NCBI RefSeq assembly: GCF_030411955.1
Contig: NZ_JASNRA010000012.1
Span: forward strand, 53,286 to 117,285
Source: Massilia sp. YIM B02443
GTDB taxonomy: Bacteria > Pseudomonadota > Gammaproteobacteria > Burkholderiales > Burkholderiaceae_D
Direction: 5' to 3'
DNA: 64,000 nt
A program made the position numbers and the translations under genes. The notes beneath the pieces were generated by a model. It did not search any database and was not told the DNA's origin. It saw only the letters and a list, made by a program, of their open reading frames with translations. Of this stretch, positions 36,661-51,687 are shown piece by piece. Every line of letters starts with the position of its first letter. Position 1 is the first letter of the stretch.

Positions 36661-37262
36661 CGTGTGTCCTTCCAGTTCATGAGTTGGCGGATGCCGACGC
36701 TGCGCAATCCGTTGTCGTCCGGGGTAACGGTCCCGGTGTGGTAAGCGATGTGCGCGCCCATCCAGACCATCAGGTGCTGGGCGTCGCCGTGGTCGTAGAA
36801 CAGCAGGTCGCCCGGCTGCGCGATGTTGACGTCGCGCCCGAGCGGACGGCTGTTGTGCTGCACCAGCGCCAGCGCGGTGACGAAGTGGCCGACCGTGCCG
36901 CCGGTCTGCAGCCAGCGGTTGCGCAGCCTGGCCTGTTCCGGGCTCAAGCCCAGCTCCGGCGGCAGGAAGCGGTTGGTGGCGATGCCGTTGGCGCGCAGCC
37001 AGCGCGCGTCGTGCGCTGTCAATGCTTCGGTGACGGCAAAGCGCACCAGGCCGGCGCAGTCGCGGTGCTGCCAGCGCGGAGAAGGGCCGCGCTCGACCTG
37101 CACGCGCACGATGCGCACCATCCAGGCGCGGAAGGCGCGGCCCTGCGCCGACGACAGGCGGATCTGCTTGTCCGGCAGCCGGGTCAGGGCACCAGCCGGC
37201 GCAAATACGCAAGCGCCGGCCAGTGCGACCAGCAGCTGCAAGCCGTCGCGGCGCGTGCTCAT
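36597..37262 (-). CDS. yfaT: YfaT-like DUF1175 protein, NlpC/P60-like motifs
   Basis: The 221-residue exported protein (signal peptide to about residue 26) matches E. coli YfaT in length and operon position. DCAGLVRFAV with Cys69 and QPGDLLFYDH followed by QHLMVWMG with His163 are in the order and spacing of the catalytic Cys and His of NlpC/P60 cysteine peptidases, so a papain-like amidase fold is likely. That activity is my inference; the family is formally of unknown function. ATG 37262 overlaps the yfaA stop as ATGA, and the gene's last 64 bases contain the yfaS start. Confidence 0.87.
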   Translation of the reverse strand: MSTRRDGLQLLVALAGACVFAPAGALTRLPDKQIRLSSAQGRAFRAWMVRIVRVQVERGPSPRWQHRDCAGLVRFAVTEALTAHDARWLRANGIATNRFLPPELGLSPEQARLRNRWLQTGGTVGHFVTALALVQHNSRPLGRDVNIAQPGDLLFYDHGDAQHLMVWMGAHIAYHTGTVTPDDNGLRSVGIRQLMNWKDTRWHPSADNPNFAGVYRLAFLA

Positions 37263-38854
37263 TGGATCGCTTGCCACTCGAGCCGGGTCCAGGCCTTGCC
37301 CGACGCTGGCAAGGGCCCGAGCACCATGCGGTAAGCCGGATAGCGCGCCAGCGCATCCAGGCGCGGCGCCATGTGGGTGTCGAAGGCGCCGCGCAGCACC
37401 GGCTCGGTGGCGGCCGGCAGCACCTCGGATGCTTCCTTGCGCATCAGTTGCGCCAGCGCGGCCGGGTTGACGATGCCGATCGTGCGCGCCGGCGCCGGCA
37501 GGCGGTCCGACGCGGCGGCCGCCCGTTTCGCCTGCACCGCCAGCACCCCGTCGACCAGCGCCGGGTCGGCCGAGAACACGACGGTGTCGCCGCTGGCCGC
37601 CAGCGTCGGCGTGAACGCGCCGGCCGGCGTGGGCCGGGCGCGCTGCCAGCGTGCGCCGGCGCCAGCGCTGTCGACGGCATCGCTCGGCCCGACGGTGGCG
37701 CCGAACAGGGCGGCGAGCGCCGCGTCGCGATCAGCGCCGCCGCCGGCCTGGGCGCGGCGCGCCACGAACACCGGCGTGTACAGATTCGACGTGCCATACC
37801 AGCAGGCCGCGGCCGGACCGGAGAATTGCGCCGCCAGCGGTTCGAGCTGCGCATCGCGTGCCGCGCCCAGGCGTTTCAACACCGGCCGCATTGCCGCCCA
37901 GTCGGCCGGCACGCTGAAACAGGCGCTGGCGCCATAGGGCAGGGTGTCCCACAGCGGCCGGCTATCGTAGCCACTGTAGCCGCCTCCCTTGAGCGCGGCG
38001 CCGTCGAGCAGCACCTGCGATTGCCACTTGTTGCGGCTGAAATCGAAGCGCAGCGCCTGCAGCGCGCCGAAGAAGGGCTGGTAGCCGAACGACAGGAAGT
38101 CGGCCTTGACCGCCACGCTGTGACCCGATGGAATGCCGGCGCCGAGCTGGAACCCCTGGCGCAAGACGCCGTTGTTGCGTGCATCGGGGTCGAGCAGGCC
38201 GGCCACCACCTTCTTGGCACGCGCATCGAGCCGGTCTTCCTTGTCGCCGCCGTACAGCATGCCCGGATGCGACAGGATCACCATGCGCTCGCCATGCGCC
38301 ACGAACAGCAGCGTGCGTCCATGGGCGTAGTCGAGCGCATACACCTGGGCGTTCGCGTCGCCCACGCGCAGTTCGCCGGCCAGGCGCATCTGGGTGTCCT
38401 TGAGCGCCACCTTGGCCGCTTCCTCGACCACGCGGCCCAGGCGGCTGCGCGTGACGGCGACGGCGAAGTGGCGCAGCGTGCCGTCGCCGTCGCGCCACAG
38501 CGCCATCTCGGCCGGCTGGTCGAGGATCACGCGGATCAATTGGTCGCCCCAGTCCAGCTCGTGCTCGTAGGCGATGCGGCGCAGCGTGCCTTTCAGGCCC
38601 AGGCGGTCTTCGCTCTGCTCGTAGTAGAACACCAGGTCTTCGCGCAGCACGTCGCGCGCCAGCGGAATGGTGAGCAGGTCGCGCGGCAGGGCGGCGATGC
38701 TGTGGCTGAGGATCAGCGCATCCGGCCTGGACAGGTCGAGGCCGAGACTGTTCACCGGGTCCATGGTGTTCCAGCCGAAGCTGCGCCAGGCGGCCAGGGC
38801 GCCGACGCTGATCAGCGCCGCCAACAGATAGGGTCTTGCCGCTTTCAGGTTCAT
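37259..38854 (-). CDS. yfaA: YfaA-like DUF2138 membrane-anchored protein
   Basis: The 531-residue protein begins with a hydrophobic anchor (residues 8-22) and is otherwise extracytoplasmic, matching DUF2138 (E. coli YfaA). Recognisable stretches include LSRPDALILSHSIAALPRDLL near the N-terminus and GYSGYDSRPLWDTLPYGASACFSVP near residue 295. Function is unknown. It is the first gene of the yfaA-T-S-Q-P-P operon. The promoter must lie in the 90 bp to the divergent gene at 38945, where CAATTT-like AT-rich patches are present. Confidence 0.87.
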   Translation of the reverse strand: MNLKAARPYLLAALISVGALAAWRSFGWNTMDPVNSLGLDLSRPDALILSHSIAALPRDLLTIPLARDVLREDLVFYYEQSEDRLGLKGTLRRIAYEHELDWGDQLIRVILDQPAEMALWRDGDGTLRHFAVAVTRSRLGRVVEEAAKVALKDTQMRLAGELRVGDANAQVYALDYAHGRTLLFVAHGERMVILSHPGMLYGGDKEDRLDARAKKVVAGLLDPDARNNGVLRQGFQLGAGIPSGHSVAVKADFLSFGYQPFFGALQALRFDFSRNKWQSQVLLDGAALKGGGYSGYDSRPLWDTLPYGASACFSVPADWAAMRPVLKRLGAARDAQLEPLAAQFSGPAAACWYGTSNLYTPVFVARRAQAGGGADRDAALAALFGATVGPSDAVDSAGAGARWQRARPTPAGAFTPTLAASGDTVVFSADPALVDGVLAVQAKRAAAASDRLPAPARTIGIVNPAALAQLMRKEASEVLPAATEPVLRGAFDTHMAPRLDALARYPAYRMVLGPLPASGKAWTRLEWQAIQ

Positions 38855-38944
38855 GCCGTCGACGTCGTGAGGGAAGTGACCAGTTGTCGCGCGAAGCTAG
38901 TTGCTCAACAATGGAGGTGTCGACGATTCTATGGAAATTCGCGA

Positions 38945-39895
38945 ATGAAACAAGGCGAGCACGGTTCAACGCACGATTTGATGCGCAGCGCATACTTTGC
39001 GCCGTCGCTTCGGGTGGCCCCGGCCGCCAAATACGTTTTCGCCGCCGCGCTGGTGCTGACGCTGCCGGTCGCGTGGCTGTATGCCTGGGCCACGGCGCCG
39101 GCGCCGGCGATGCCGAATCCGCTGTACACGCTGGGCCTGAGTTCGTGGCTGGCGCTGGCGGCGAACCGGGTGGCCGCATGGGGCAACGTGCGCCACCCGC
39201 GCTGGATGGGGCGCGCCGGCGCGGCGCTCGGGCTGGCGGCGTGGTACGTCCAATGGGCGGCCTGGGCCGCGTGGACCGTGCAGCTGGACGCGCGCTCGGC
39301 GGCCGAAACCGCGGTCTACTTCTTCCTGCGTCCGGACGTGCTGTTGGCTGCGCCCGCCGTCATCGTGGCCGACACGCCGTCGGTGCCGGGTGGGGCGGCG
39401 CGGATCGTGGTGTGGCTGGTCGAACTGGGCGCCTGCGTCATCCCGTCGGCACTGGCCGGCGCGGCGCGTGCGCGCAAACCGTTTTGCGAGCAGACCGGGT
39501 CGTGGGCCACGGAATTTAACGTGCCGCTGCAGTTCCACTTCATCCACGATCAGCAAGCCGTGCGCCGCAGGCTGGAGCGCGATCCGGGCGCGGTGACGTC
39601 GCTCCTGATCCCGCATGTGGACGAGGCGCCGCTGTTCGCGGAGGTGACGATGTACCGCTGCCGTGGAAACGCGTCGTTCATCACTATCTATAACTATGAA
39701 GAAATCCAGCCGCCCGAGGTGCCGCTCCCCGGACTGGCCAACGGTGGCGCGGACGGGGACGAAGGACGCTGCTATGGACAGATCGACGAGCCGGTGGTCG
39801 AGTTGCTGCGCTTCCCGGTCGACGACGTGGATGCGCTGGTGCGGCGCTGGGAGCGGGCCGCCGGCGCCGGGAGCACGAGCGCGGCGGCTGGCTGA
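38945..39895 (+). CDS. Membrane protein of unknown function
   Basis: I do not recognise this 316-residue protein. The first 170 residues hold about four hydrophobic segments (near 32-50, 58-75, 85-100 and 150-165); the rest is soluble, with a Tyr-rich TIYNYEEIQPPEVPLPG stretch. Codon bias matches the neighbours. ATG 38945 has GGAAATT about nine bases upstream, and ATG at codon 13 is an alternative. The frame is open far upstream, but that part is antisense to yfaA. It is divergent from the yfa operon, so it may be co-regulated with it. Confidence 0.65.
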   Translation: MKQGEHGSTHDLMRSAYFAPSLRVAPAAKYVFAAALVLTLPVAWLYAWATAPAPAMPNPLYTLGLSSWLALAANRVAAWGNVRHPRWMGRAGAALGLAAWYVQWAAWAAWTVQLDARSAAETAVYFFLRPDVLLAAPAVIVADTPSVPGGAARIVVWLVELGACVIPSALAGAARARKPFCEQTGSWATEFNVPLQFHFIHDQQAVRRRLERDPGAVTSLLIPHVDEAPLFAEVTMYRCRGNASFITIYNYEEIQPPEVPLPGLANGGADGDEGRCYGQIDEPVVELLRFPVDDVDALVRRWERAAGAGSTSAAAG

Positions 39896-40032
39896 AGCGG
39901 GTTTGCCGAACCATTTTTATTCCCTAAATCCCTGTTTTCACAACGGTTTTTCTCCGCTTTTTCTATGCCGATCGGCTGAAACAACGGATAATGGCGCCCA
40001 TTTCGTTTTACGCGACATTTTGGAATTCTGAT

Positions 40033-42231
40033 ATGGAAATTAAGGTCAACTTCCTCGACAAGCTTCGCCTGGAAGCCAAGTTCGACGACTTCACGGTGAT
40101 CGCCGACCAGCCGATCCGCTACAAAGGCGACGGCTCGGCGCCCGGTCCCTTCGATTACTTCCTGGCCTCGTCGGCCCTGTGCGCGGCCTATTTCGTGAAG
40201 CTGTACTGCGACACCCGCAACATCCCGACCGAGAATATCCGCCTGTCGCAGAACAATATCGTCGACCCGGAGAACCGTTACCAGCAGACCTTCAAGATCC
40301 AGGTCGAGCTGCCGCCGGATATCTCCGACAAGGACCGCCAGGGTATCCTGCGCTCGATCGAGCGCTGCACCGTCAAGAAGGTGGTGCAGACCGGCCCCGA
40401 GTTCGTGATCGAGGAAGTGGCCAACCTGGACGCCGACGCCCAGGCGCTCCTGACGCTGCAGCCGGATACCGCGACCGCCACCCGCATTCCCGGCAAGGAC
40501 CTGCCGCTGGAGCAGACCATCGCCAACATGTCGTCGCTGCTGGCGGGCCTGGGCATCAAGATCGAGATCGCCTCGTGGCGCAACATCGTGCCCAACGTCT
40601 GGTCGCTGCACATCCGCGACGCCCATTCGCCGATGTGCTTCACCAACGGCAAGGGCGCGACCAAGGAAAGCGCGCTGGCTTCGGCGCTGGGCGAATACAT
40701 CGAACGCCTGAGCAACAACCATTTCTACGCCGGCGCATACTGGGGCGAAGACATCGCGAACGCCGACTTCGTGCACTACCCGAACGAGCGCTGGTTCCAG
40801 CCGGGGAAGGACGACGCGCTGCCGGCCGGCCTGCTCGACGACTATTCGCTCGACATCTACAACCCGGACGACGAGCTGCGCGCCCCGCACCTGTTCGACA
40901 CCAACTCCGGCAACGTCAAGCGCGGCATCGTGGCGCTGCCGTTCACCCGCCATGGCGACGGCGAGACCGTGTACTTCCCGGTCAGCCTGATCGAGAACCT
41001 GTACGCCAGCAACGGCATGAGCGCCGGCAACACGCTGGCCGAAGCCCAGGTGCAGTGCCTGTCCGAGATCTTCGAGCGCGCCGTCAAGCGCGAGATCCTG
41101 GAAGGCGAAATGGCGCTGCCCGACGTGCCGCAGGAGGTGCTGGCCAGGTATCCCGGCATCGTGGCCGGCATCAAGGGCCTGGAGGAGCAGGGCTTCCCGG
41201 TGCTGGTCAAGGACGCGTCGCTCGGCGGCATGTATCCGGTGATGTGCGTGACCTTGATGAACCCGCGCACCGGCGGCGTGTTCGCCTCGTTCGGCGCGCA
41301 TCCGAGCTTCGAGGTGGCGCTCGAACGCAGCCTGACCGAATTGATGCAGGGCCGCAGCTTCGAGGGCCTGAACGACCTGCCGCAACCGACCTTCTCCAGC
41401 CACGCGGTCACCGAACCGAACAACTTCGTCGAGCACTTCATCGATTCCAGCGGCGTGGTGTCATGGCGCTTCTTCAGCGCCAGGTCCGACTACGACTTCG
41501 TCGAGTGGGATTTCTCGGGCAAGGGCAACGATTCCAACGCCGAGGAAGCGGCAACCCTGCTCGCCATCCTGGGAGAGATGGGCAAGGAAGTCTATATGGC
41601 GACCTACGATCAGCTGGGCGCCACCGCCTGCCGCATCCTGGTGCCGGGCTACTCGGAAGTCTATCCGGTCGAAGACCTGGTCTGGGACAACACCAACAAG
41701 GCGCTGCTGTTCCGCGAAGACATCCTGAACCTGCACCGCCTCGACGACGCAGCGCTGGGGGCACTCCTCGAACGGCTCGACAACAACGAGCTGGACGAAT
41801 ATTCGGACATCGCCACCCTGATCGGCATCGAGTTCGACGAGAACACCGAATGGGGCCAGCTGACCGTGCTCGAACTGCGCCTGCTGGTGCACCTGGCGCT
41901 GGGCCAGCACGAAGATGCGCACGACCTGGTCGGGGCCTTCCTGCAGTACAACGACAACACCGTCGAGCGCCGCCTGTTCTACCAGGCGCTGAACGTGGTG
42001 CTCGAGGTGACGCTGGACGACGAGCTGGACCTTAGCGACTACGTCGCCAACTTCCGCCGCATGTTCGGCGACGCGCGCATGGATGCGGCGCTCGGTTCGG
42101 TCGACGGCAGCGTGCGCTTCTACGGCCTGACCCCGACCGGGATGGACCTGCAAGGGCTGGACCGCCATCAGCGCCTGATGGACAGCTACCGCAAGCTGCA
42201 CGCGGCGCGCGCGAAGGCGGCGCTGCGCTGA
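40033..42231 (+). CDS. ycaO: OsmC-YcaO fusion protein
   Basis: The 732-residue cytosolic protein has an OsmC-like N-terminal domain (about residues 1-130) with both conserved cysteines, in SSALCAAYF and in IERCTVKK. The YcaO domain follows (about 170-550): TKESALASALGEYIERLSNN and SEIFERAVKREILEGE carry the Glu-rich ATP-binding elements, and a helical C-terminal domain ends the protein. E. coli YcaO acts with RimO in methylthiolation of ribosomal protein S12 and lacks the OsmC part. YcaO domains activate amide backbones with ATP. No peptide precursor gene is next to it. ATG 40033 follows an AT-rich 137-bp promoter region. Confidence 0.9.
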   Translation: MEIKVNFLDKLRLEAKFDDFTVIADQPIRYKGDGSAPGPFDYFLASSALCAAYFVKLYCDTRNIPTENIRLSQNNIVDPENRYQQTFKIQVELPPDISDKDRQGILRSIERCTVKKVVQTGPEFVIEEVANLDADAQALLTLQPDTATATRIPGKDLPLEQTIANMSSLLAGLGIKIEIASWRNIVPNVWSLHIRDAHSPMCFTNGKGATKESALASALGEYIERLSNNHFYAGAYWGEDIANADFVHYPNERWFQPGKDDALPAGLLDDYSLDIYNPDDELRAPHLFDTNSGNVKRGIVALPFTRHGDGETVYFPVSLIENLYASNGMSAGNTLAEAQVQCLSEIFERAVKREILEGEMALPDVPQEVLARYPGIVAGIKGLEEQGFPVLVKDASLGGMYPVMCVTLMNPRTGGVFASFGAHPSFEVALERSLTELMQGRSFEGLNDLPQPTFSSHAVTEPNNFVEHFIDSSGVVSWRFFSARSDYDFVEWDFSGKGNDSNAEEAATLLAILGEMGKEVYMATYDQLGATACRILVPGYSEVYPVEDLVWDNTNKALLFREDILNLHRLDDAALGALLERLDNNELDEYSDIATLIGIEFDENTEWGQLTVLELRLLVHLALGQHEDAHDLVGAFLQYNDNTVERRLFYQALNVVLEVTLDDELDLSDYVANFRRMFGDARMDAALGSVDGSVRFYGLTPTGMDLQGLDRHQRLMDSYRKLHAARAKAALR

Positions 42232-42263
42232 AACCAGGCATACAACGACGCCGATAACGACAG

Positions 42264-47557
<5,294 letters not shown>

Positions 47558-47561
<4 letters not shown>

Positions 47562-49849
47562 GGCCGAATCTCTGTGGGTGGCATGGCGGTCGTGCCGGGG
47601 CCGATGCAGAAGGGACCGCGCCGCAACAGGCCGACCGCGTCTTCGTTCGACACCGCCGCGCTGAAATAATTTCCCTGCAATTCGTCGCAGCCGTGTTCGA
47701 CCAGAAAGGCGACCTGGGCCTCGGTTTCCACGCCCTCGGCGATCACGGTCAGGTCCAGCACGTGGGCCAGGCTGATGATGGCCAGCACGATCGCGGCGTC
47801 GCTGGAATCGGTGGCGATGTCGCGCACGAACGAGGCGTCGATTTTGAGCTTGTCGATCGGGAAGCGCTTGAGGTAGGCCAGCGACGAGTAGCCGGTGCCG
47901 AAGTCGTCGATCGCGATCGTCATGCCGAGCTGGTGGATCTGGTGCAGGGTCGCGATCGCCTGCGCCGGGTTGCTCATCACCCCCGATTCGGTCAGCTCGA
48001 CTTCCAGCATGGCCGGGCGCACGTGGGCCAGGTCGACCGCCGCGCCCAGGCTGCGCGCCACGTCCGCGCGCCGGAACTGCAGCGCCGAGACGTTGACCGC
48101 GATTGGCACGTCGCCGAAGCCCAGCCCGGCCCAGCGCCCCAGCTCGGATGCGACTTCGCCGATGGCCCAGCTGCCGATCGGGTCGATGCGCCCGGTCTCC
48201 TCGGCCACCGGGATGAACAGGCTGGGCGGGATCGGCGCGGCGCCGGCCTGTGGCCAGCGGATCAGCGCCTCGAAGCCGACGATGGCGCCGCTGGCGGCGG
48301 CCACCTTGGGCTGGTAGTGCATCACGAATTCGCCGGCGCGGATCGCGCGCTGCAGGGCGTTGCCGAGCGCCAGCCGGCGGCTTGCCGCTTCCTGCATGTG
48401 GCGGGTGAAGAAGCAGTAGTGGGCGCCGCCGTCGCGCTTGGCATGGTACATGGCGATGTCGGCGTTGCGCAGCAGGGTGTCGGGATCGGCGCCGTCGCCG
48501 GGGAAGATCGCCATCCCGATGCTGGGCATCACATGCAGCTCGCTGCCCTCGATCTGGCACGCCTCGGACACGGTGGCGATGATCTTCTCGGCCACCAGGG
48601 CGGCGTCGGCCAGCTGCTGCAATTCCACCAGCATCACCACGAATTCGTCGCCGCCGACCCGGGCCACGGTGTCGCCTTCGCGCACGCAGGCGGCGAGGCG
48701 CTCGGCGACCACCTGCAGCAGGCGGTCGCCGGCGGCGTGGCCGAGCGAATCGTTGATTTCTTTAAAGTGATCCAGATCCATGAACAGCACCGCCACCCGC
48801 GCGTGGGCGCGTTCGCGGTGCGCGGTGGCCTGGCTCAGGCGGTCGAGCAGCAGCAGGCGGTTGGGCAGGCCGGTCAGGCTGTCGTGGAAGGACTGGTGCA
48901 GCACGTAGGCTTCCATCTCCTTGCGCTCGGTGATGTCGCGCGAGATCAGCACCAGCTGCGCCACTGCGCCGTCGTCCGCGCGGATCAGGCTGGCGTCCGA
49001 CTCGAAGTGGCGTTCGCTACGCCCCAGCACCCGGTATTGCAGGCGCCAGTGCGCTGCGTCGGGCGGCGGATGCGCGAGCAGGGTGCGCAGGCGTTCGCGG
49101 TCGGCCGGATGCACGATCTCGAAGTAGGGCGCGCCCGGGGTGCAGGCGGCGCCGAATTCGGCGCGGTAGCTGGGGCTGGTGTACAGCCAGGCGCCGGCGG
49201 CGTCGAGCAGGGCCACGTAGTCGCCGGCGTGGTCGAGGATCAGGCGCTCGATGCCTTCGCCCTGGACCGCCGGCGGGCCGCCGCGCTCTACCGGGGGCGC
49301 CGCGGCAACCGCGTCCGGGGGGTGGTCGGCCGGCGCCGGTGGCGGGCGCGGCGCCGGCACGACCGCGTGCCGCATGCCGTCCATGGCCGTGGCGCCGTCC
49401 GCCTGCGCATCGCCCTGCGGCGCGTGACGGCCGCCGGCCGCGTCGATATAGGCCTGGACCTTGGCCTTGAGCACCTCGGGCGCGACCGGCATGAACAGGT
49501 ATTCGCTGGCGCCGGCCTCGAAGCCGTGCGTCCGGTCCAGGTCGCTCGCGCGGTGCGAGGTCAGGAACACGATCGGGGTGTCGCGCGAACGCGGGCGGGC
49601 GCGCACCAGACGCGCGGTTTCAAAGCCATCCAGGCCGGCCATCTTGACGTCCATCAGGATCAGGCAGAAGTCCTGCTTCAGCAGGCGCAGCAGGGCTTGC
49701 TCGCCGGAGCCGGCGGTAACGATGGCGGCGTCCAGGTCGCCCAGCACGGTGCGCAGCGCGAACAGGGCGCCCGGGTCGTCGTTGACCAGCAAGACGGCTG
49801 TTTCGGCCTGGCGCGCGGAGGGCGCCAGGATCGGTTGGGACAAGGTCAT
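47558..49849 (-). CDS. REC-PAS-GGDEF-EAL cyclic-di-GMP regulator
   Basis: The 763-residue protein has a receiver domain (residues 15-135, phospho-acceptor in LILMDVKM), a Pro/Ala linker, a PAS domain with its C-terminal RDITERKEM, a GGDEF domain with intact GGDEF and an upstream REGD that fits the inhibitory I-site RxxD, and an EAL domain with [30 protein letters not shown] and AEGVET. Both diguanylate cyclase and phosphodiesterase activities appear possible. ATG 49849 has GGAGG eight bases upstream. It is coupled to the poly-HAMP kinase by an ATGA overlap, so that kinase is its likely phosphodonor. Confidence 0.93.
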
Positions 49850-50063
49850 GGCGGGTCCTCCGCGGGGCGCCCGGCGTGCTGCCTGTGTGTTTGGCGTGCA
49901 ATCTTGTGGCGACACGCCGCCCCTTCGCCGGATTTGGAACCGGGCGCCGGGCAGAAGTGTACGAAGTGGGCTGGCATCGGAATCGGCTGACGAATGCCGA
50001 AAAATTGTACTCCTCCCGGCGCCGATGTTCGATCGCGCGCACCCTTGCCGCCAGGCGCGGTCG

Positions 50064-50240
50064 TCAGCCGGCGGGCGGCGGCGCCTCGCCGTCCTCGCCC
50101 GTAACCGAGCCCGGCCAGTCGATGAAGGCGTCGATCGTCATCGGCGCGCCGGGCGTCGCTTCCGAGTCGCGGAGGCGCTGCACCAGCGCCCCGTTGCGCA
50201 GGATGGCGGCGCCGGTGGCGCCGGCCGGGCCGATGTCCAT
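50064..50240 (-). CDS. Small ORF coupled to the nuclease gene, unknown
   Basis: A 58-residue ORF begins with ATG overlapping the stop of the upstream nuclease gene (TGATG), a common coupling arrangement. The product is acidic, with AILRNGALVQRLRDSE and TIDAFIDWPGSV, and has no membrane segment. I do not recognise it. Codon use is compatible with a gene, but the length is too short for confidence. The 214 bases between it and the GGDEF-EAL gene contain that gene's promoter region and no other ORF I can support. Confidence 0.4.
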   Translation of the reverse strand: MDIGPAGATGAAILRNGALVQRLRDSEATPGAPMTIDAFIDWPGSVTGEDGEAPPPAG

Positions 50241-51670
50241 CACGCTTGCGGCTGCGCCATGATCTTCCCGAGCAGGGCGGTGTGCTCGGTCACGGCTTTC
50301 CAGAACGCCCCGATCTTGTCGTCGGCGCCGGCGCTGAGCGCGTGGCTGCCGTCGTCCAGCTGCCAGGCAAGCTTCTCGCTGTACAGCTTCAGGCTGCTGC
50401 CGGTGGCTTCCAGGAACACGCCCAGGTGGGTCGGGCTCGGCTTGAGCGATCGTGTGCCGTGCGCCTGCTGCTGCGCCAGCAAGCCCTCGACCAGGCGCAC
50501 CTGCAGCGCATGCTCGGCCACTTTCGGCAGCAGCAGCTTGATCTCGATGTCCTGGTAACTGTTGCGGTAGGCGACGTGATAGAACATCAGCGCGTGCAGC
50601 GGCGCCCGGTTGTCGTCGACGTCGACCTGCCAGTCCATCCACGCCGCGGGCACGAAGCGGAAGGTGGCGCGCTTGCCGCCGTCACCGTCCAGACGCTGCA
50701 GCGGCATGTCGCTTGCCGTGCCGAGGCGCTCGAGGACGGCGGCGGCGAAGCCCGCTTCGGGCGAGCGCATGCGGCCGATCAGGAGGTCGAACAGCTGGCG
50801 ATGCGGCCAGTAGCAGCGCGCCCAGTCCGGCAGGTCGAGCCAGGGCAGGATCGGCGCGTTGGCGTCCTCGCGCCGGCGCAGCCGGTCCCTGAGCGCGGCC
50901 AGCGGCGCGAAGTACGCATCGGCCAGCGCCTGCACCGTGCCGGCGGCGCCGAAGGCGGTGTCGTCGAGGCGCTCGAGCAGGTGCAGGTAGCGTTGCAGGA
51001 ATTCGCACAGGGCGCGCTCGCCGGGCGCGCACCCATCCAGCGCCTGGTCCAGAGACGCACCGTAGCGTTGTTCCAGCGCGGCGCGCAGCGCGGTGGCGAC
51101 CTGGGCGCCCCACTGGATGCCGCTCCAGCCGGGGTTGGCGTCGATCACGTCCTGGTCGGGCTGGACGGTCAGGTACAGGCGGCGCACCGGCTTGGCGTCG
51201 CCGAAGCGGCGCTCGAGGTAGCGGCTGTAGTCGAGCAGCTGGTCCTGGCCTTCGCGGCTGTCGATCTTGGCCTCGATCGCGACCGCCCACCCCGCGCTTT
51301 CGATCAGCACGTCGAGTTCGCCGGTCTTGCGTGCGGCCGTTCCGCTGTCGCCTTCTTCATCGGCACCGGCGGTCACCGGCGCATGCAGCGCGCCGCCGCC
51401 CAGGCGCAGCTCGGCCTGCACGGCGACGGGGCCGGCCGCCAGACCGGCGCCGCAGGTCTGTTCCAGGAAGCGGCGCAGGAAGCCGTCGCCCAGGCCGTGA
51501 GTCTGTTCCGGGTCGAGCAGCCAGGCCAGCGTGGTGGTGTGGCGCAGTTCGTAGCGCTCGACTCTCAGCACCTTGAACGGATCGAACTGGCGCATGCGCG
51601 CATCCAGTTGCTGGAAGTCGGGTTCGGCGCACAGGCGCAGCAGGTGCTGGTGCAGGTCGGTTTCTTGCAT
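50240..51670 (-). CDS. PD-(D/E)XK nuclease superfamily protein
   Basis: The 476-residue protein matches the PDDEXK_4 family. The N-terminal ELRHTTTLAWLLDPEQTHGLGDGFL element is characteristic, and the catalytic core is Asp120 in GELDVLI, Glu133 and Lys135 in AIEAKIDS, followed by the QDQLLDYSRYL helix with the Gln/Tyr pair seen in RecB-like nucleases. The C-terminal half is unassigned. These proteins are often found in phage-defence or repair settings. ATG 51670 has GAGGA nearby and lies 17 bp after the next nuclease gene, so the two form an operon. Confidence 0.85.
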   Translation of the reverse strand: MQETDLHQHLLRLCAEPDFQQLDARMRQFDPFKVLRVERYELRHTTTLAWLLDPEQTHGLGDGFLRRFLEQTCGAGLAAGPVAVQAELRLGGGALHAPVTAGADEEGDSGTAARKTGELDVLIESAGWAVAIEAKIDSREGQDQLLDYSRYLERRFGDAKPVRRLYLTVQPDQDVIDANPGWSGIQWGAQVATALRAALEQRYGASLDQALDGCAPGERALCEFLQRYLHLLERLDDTAFGAAGTVQALADAYFAPLAALRDRLRRREDANAPILPWLDLPDWARCYWPHRQLFDLLIGRMRSPEAGFAAAVLERLGTASDMPLQRLDGDGGKRATFRFVPAAWMDWQVDVDDNRAPLHALMFYHVAYRNSYQDIEIKLLLPKVAEHALQVRLVEGLLAQQQAHGTRSLKPSPTHLGVFLEATGSSLKLYSEKLAWQLDDGSHALSAGADDKIGAFWKAVTEHTALLGKIMAQPQA

Positions 51671-51687
51671 GGAAATCCTCGGTTGTC

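Noticed and set aside
37223..38944. Upstream extension of the membrane protein at 38945
   Set aside because: The open frame is antisense to yfaA and has shadow composition; membrane segments start only after 38945.
49620..50042. Minus-strand ORF overlapping the start of the GGDEF-EAL gene
   Set aside because: It lies out of frame over the receiver domain and is Arg-rich with no family features.
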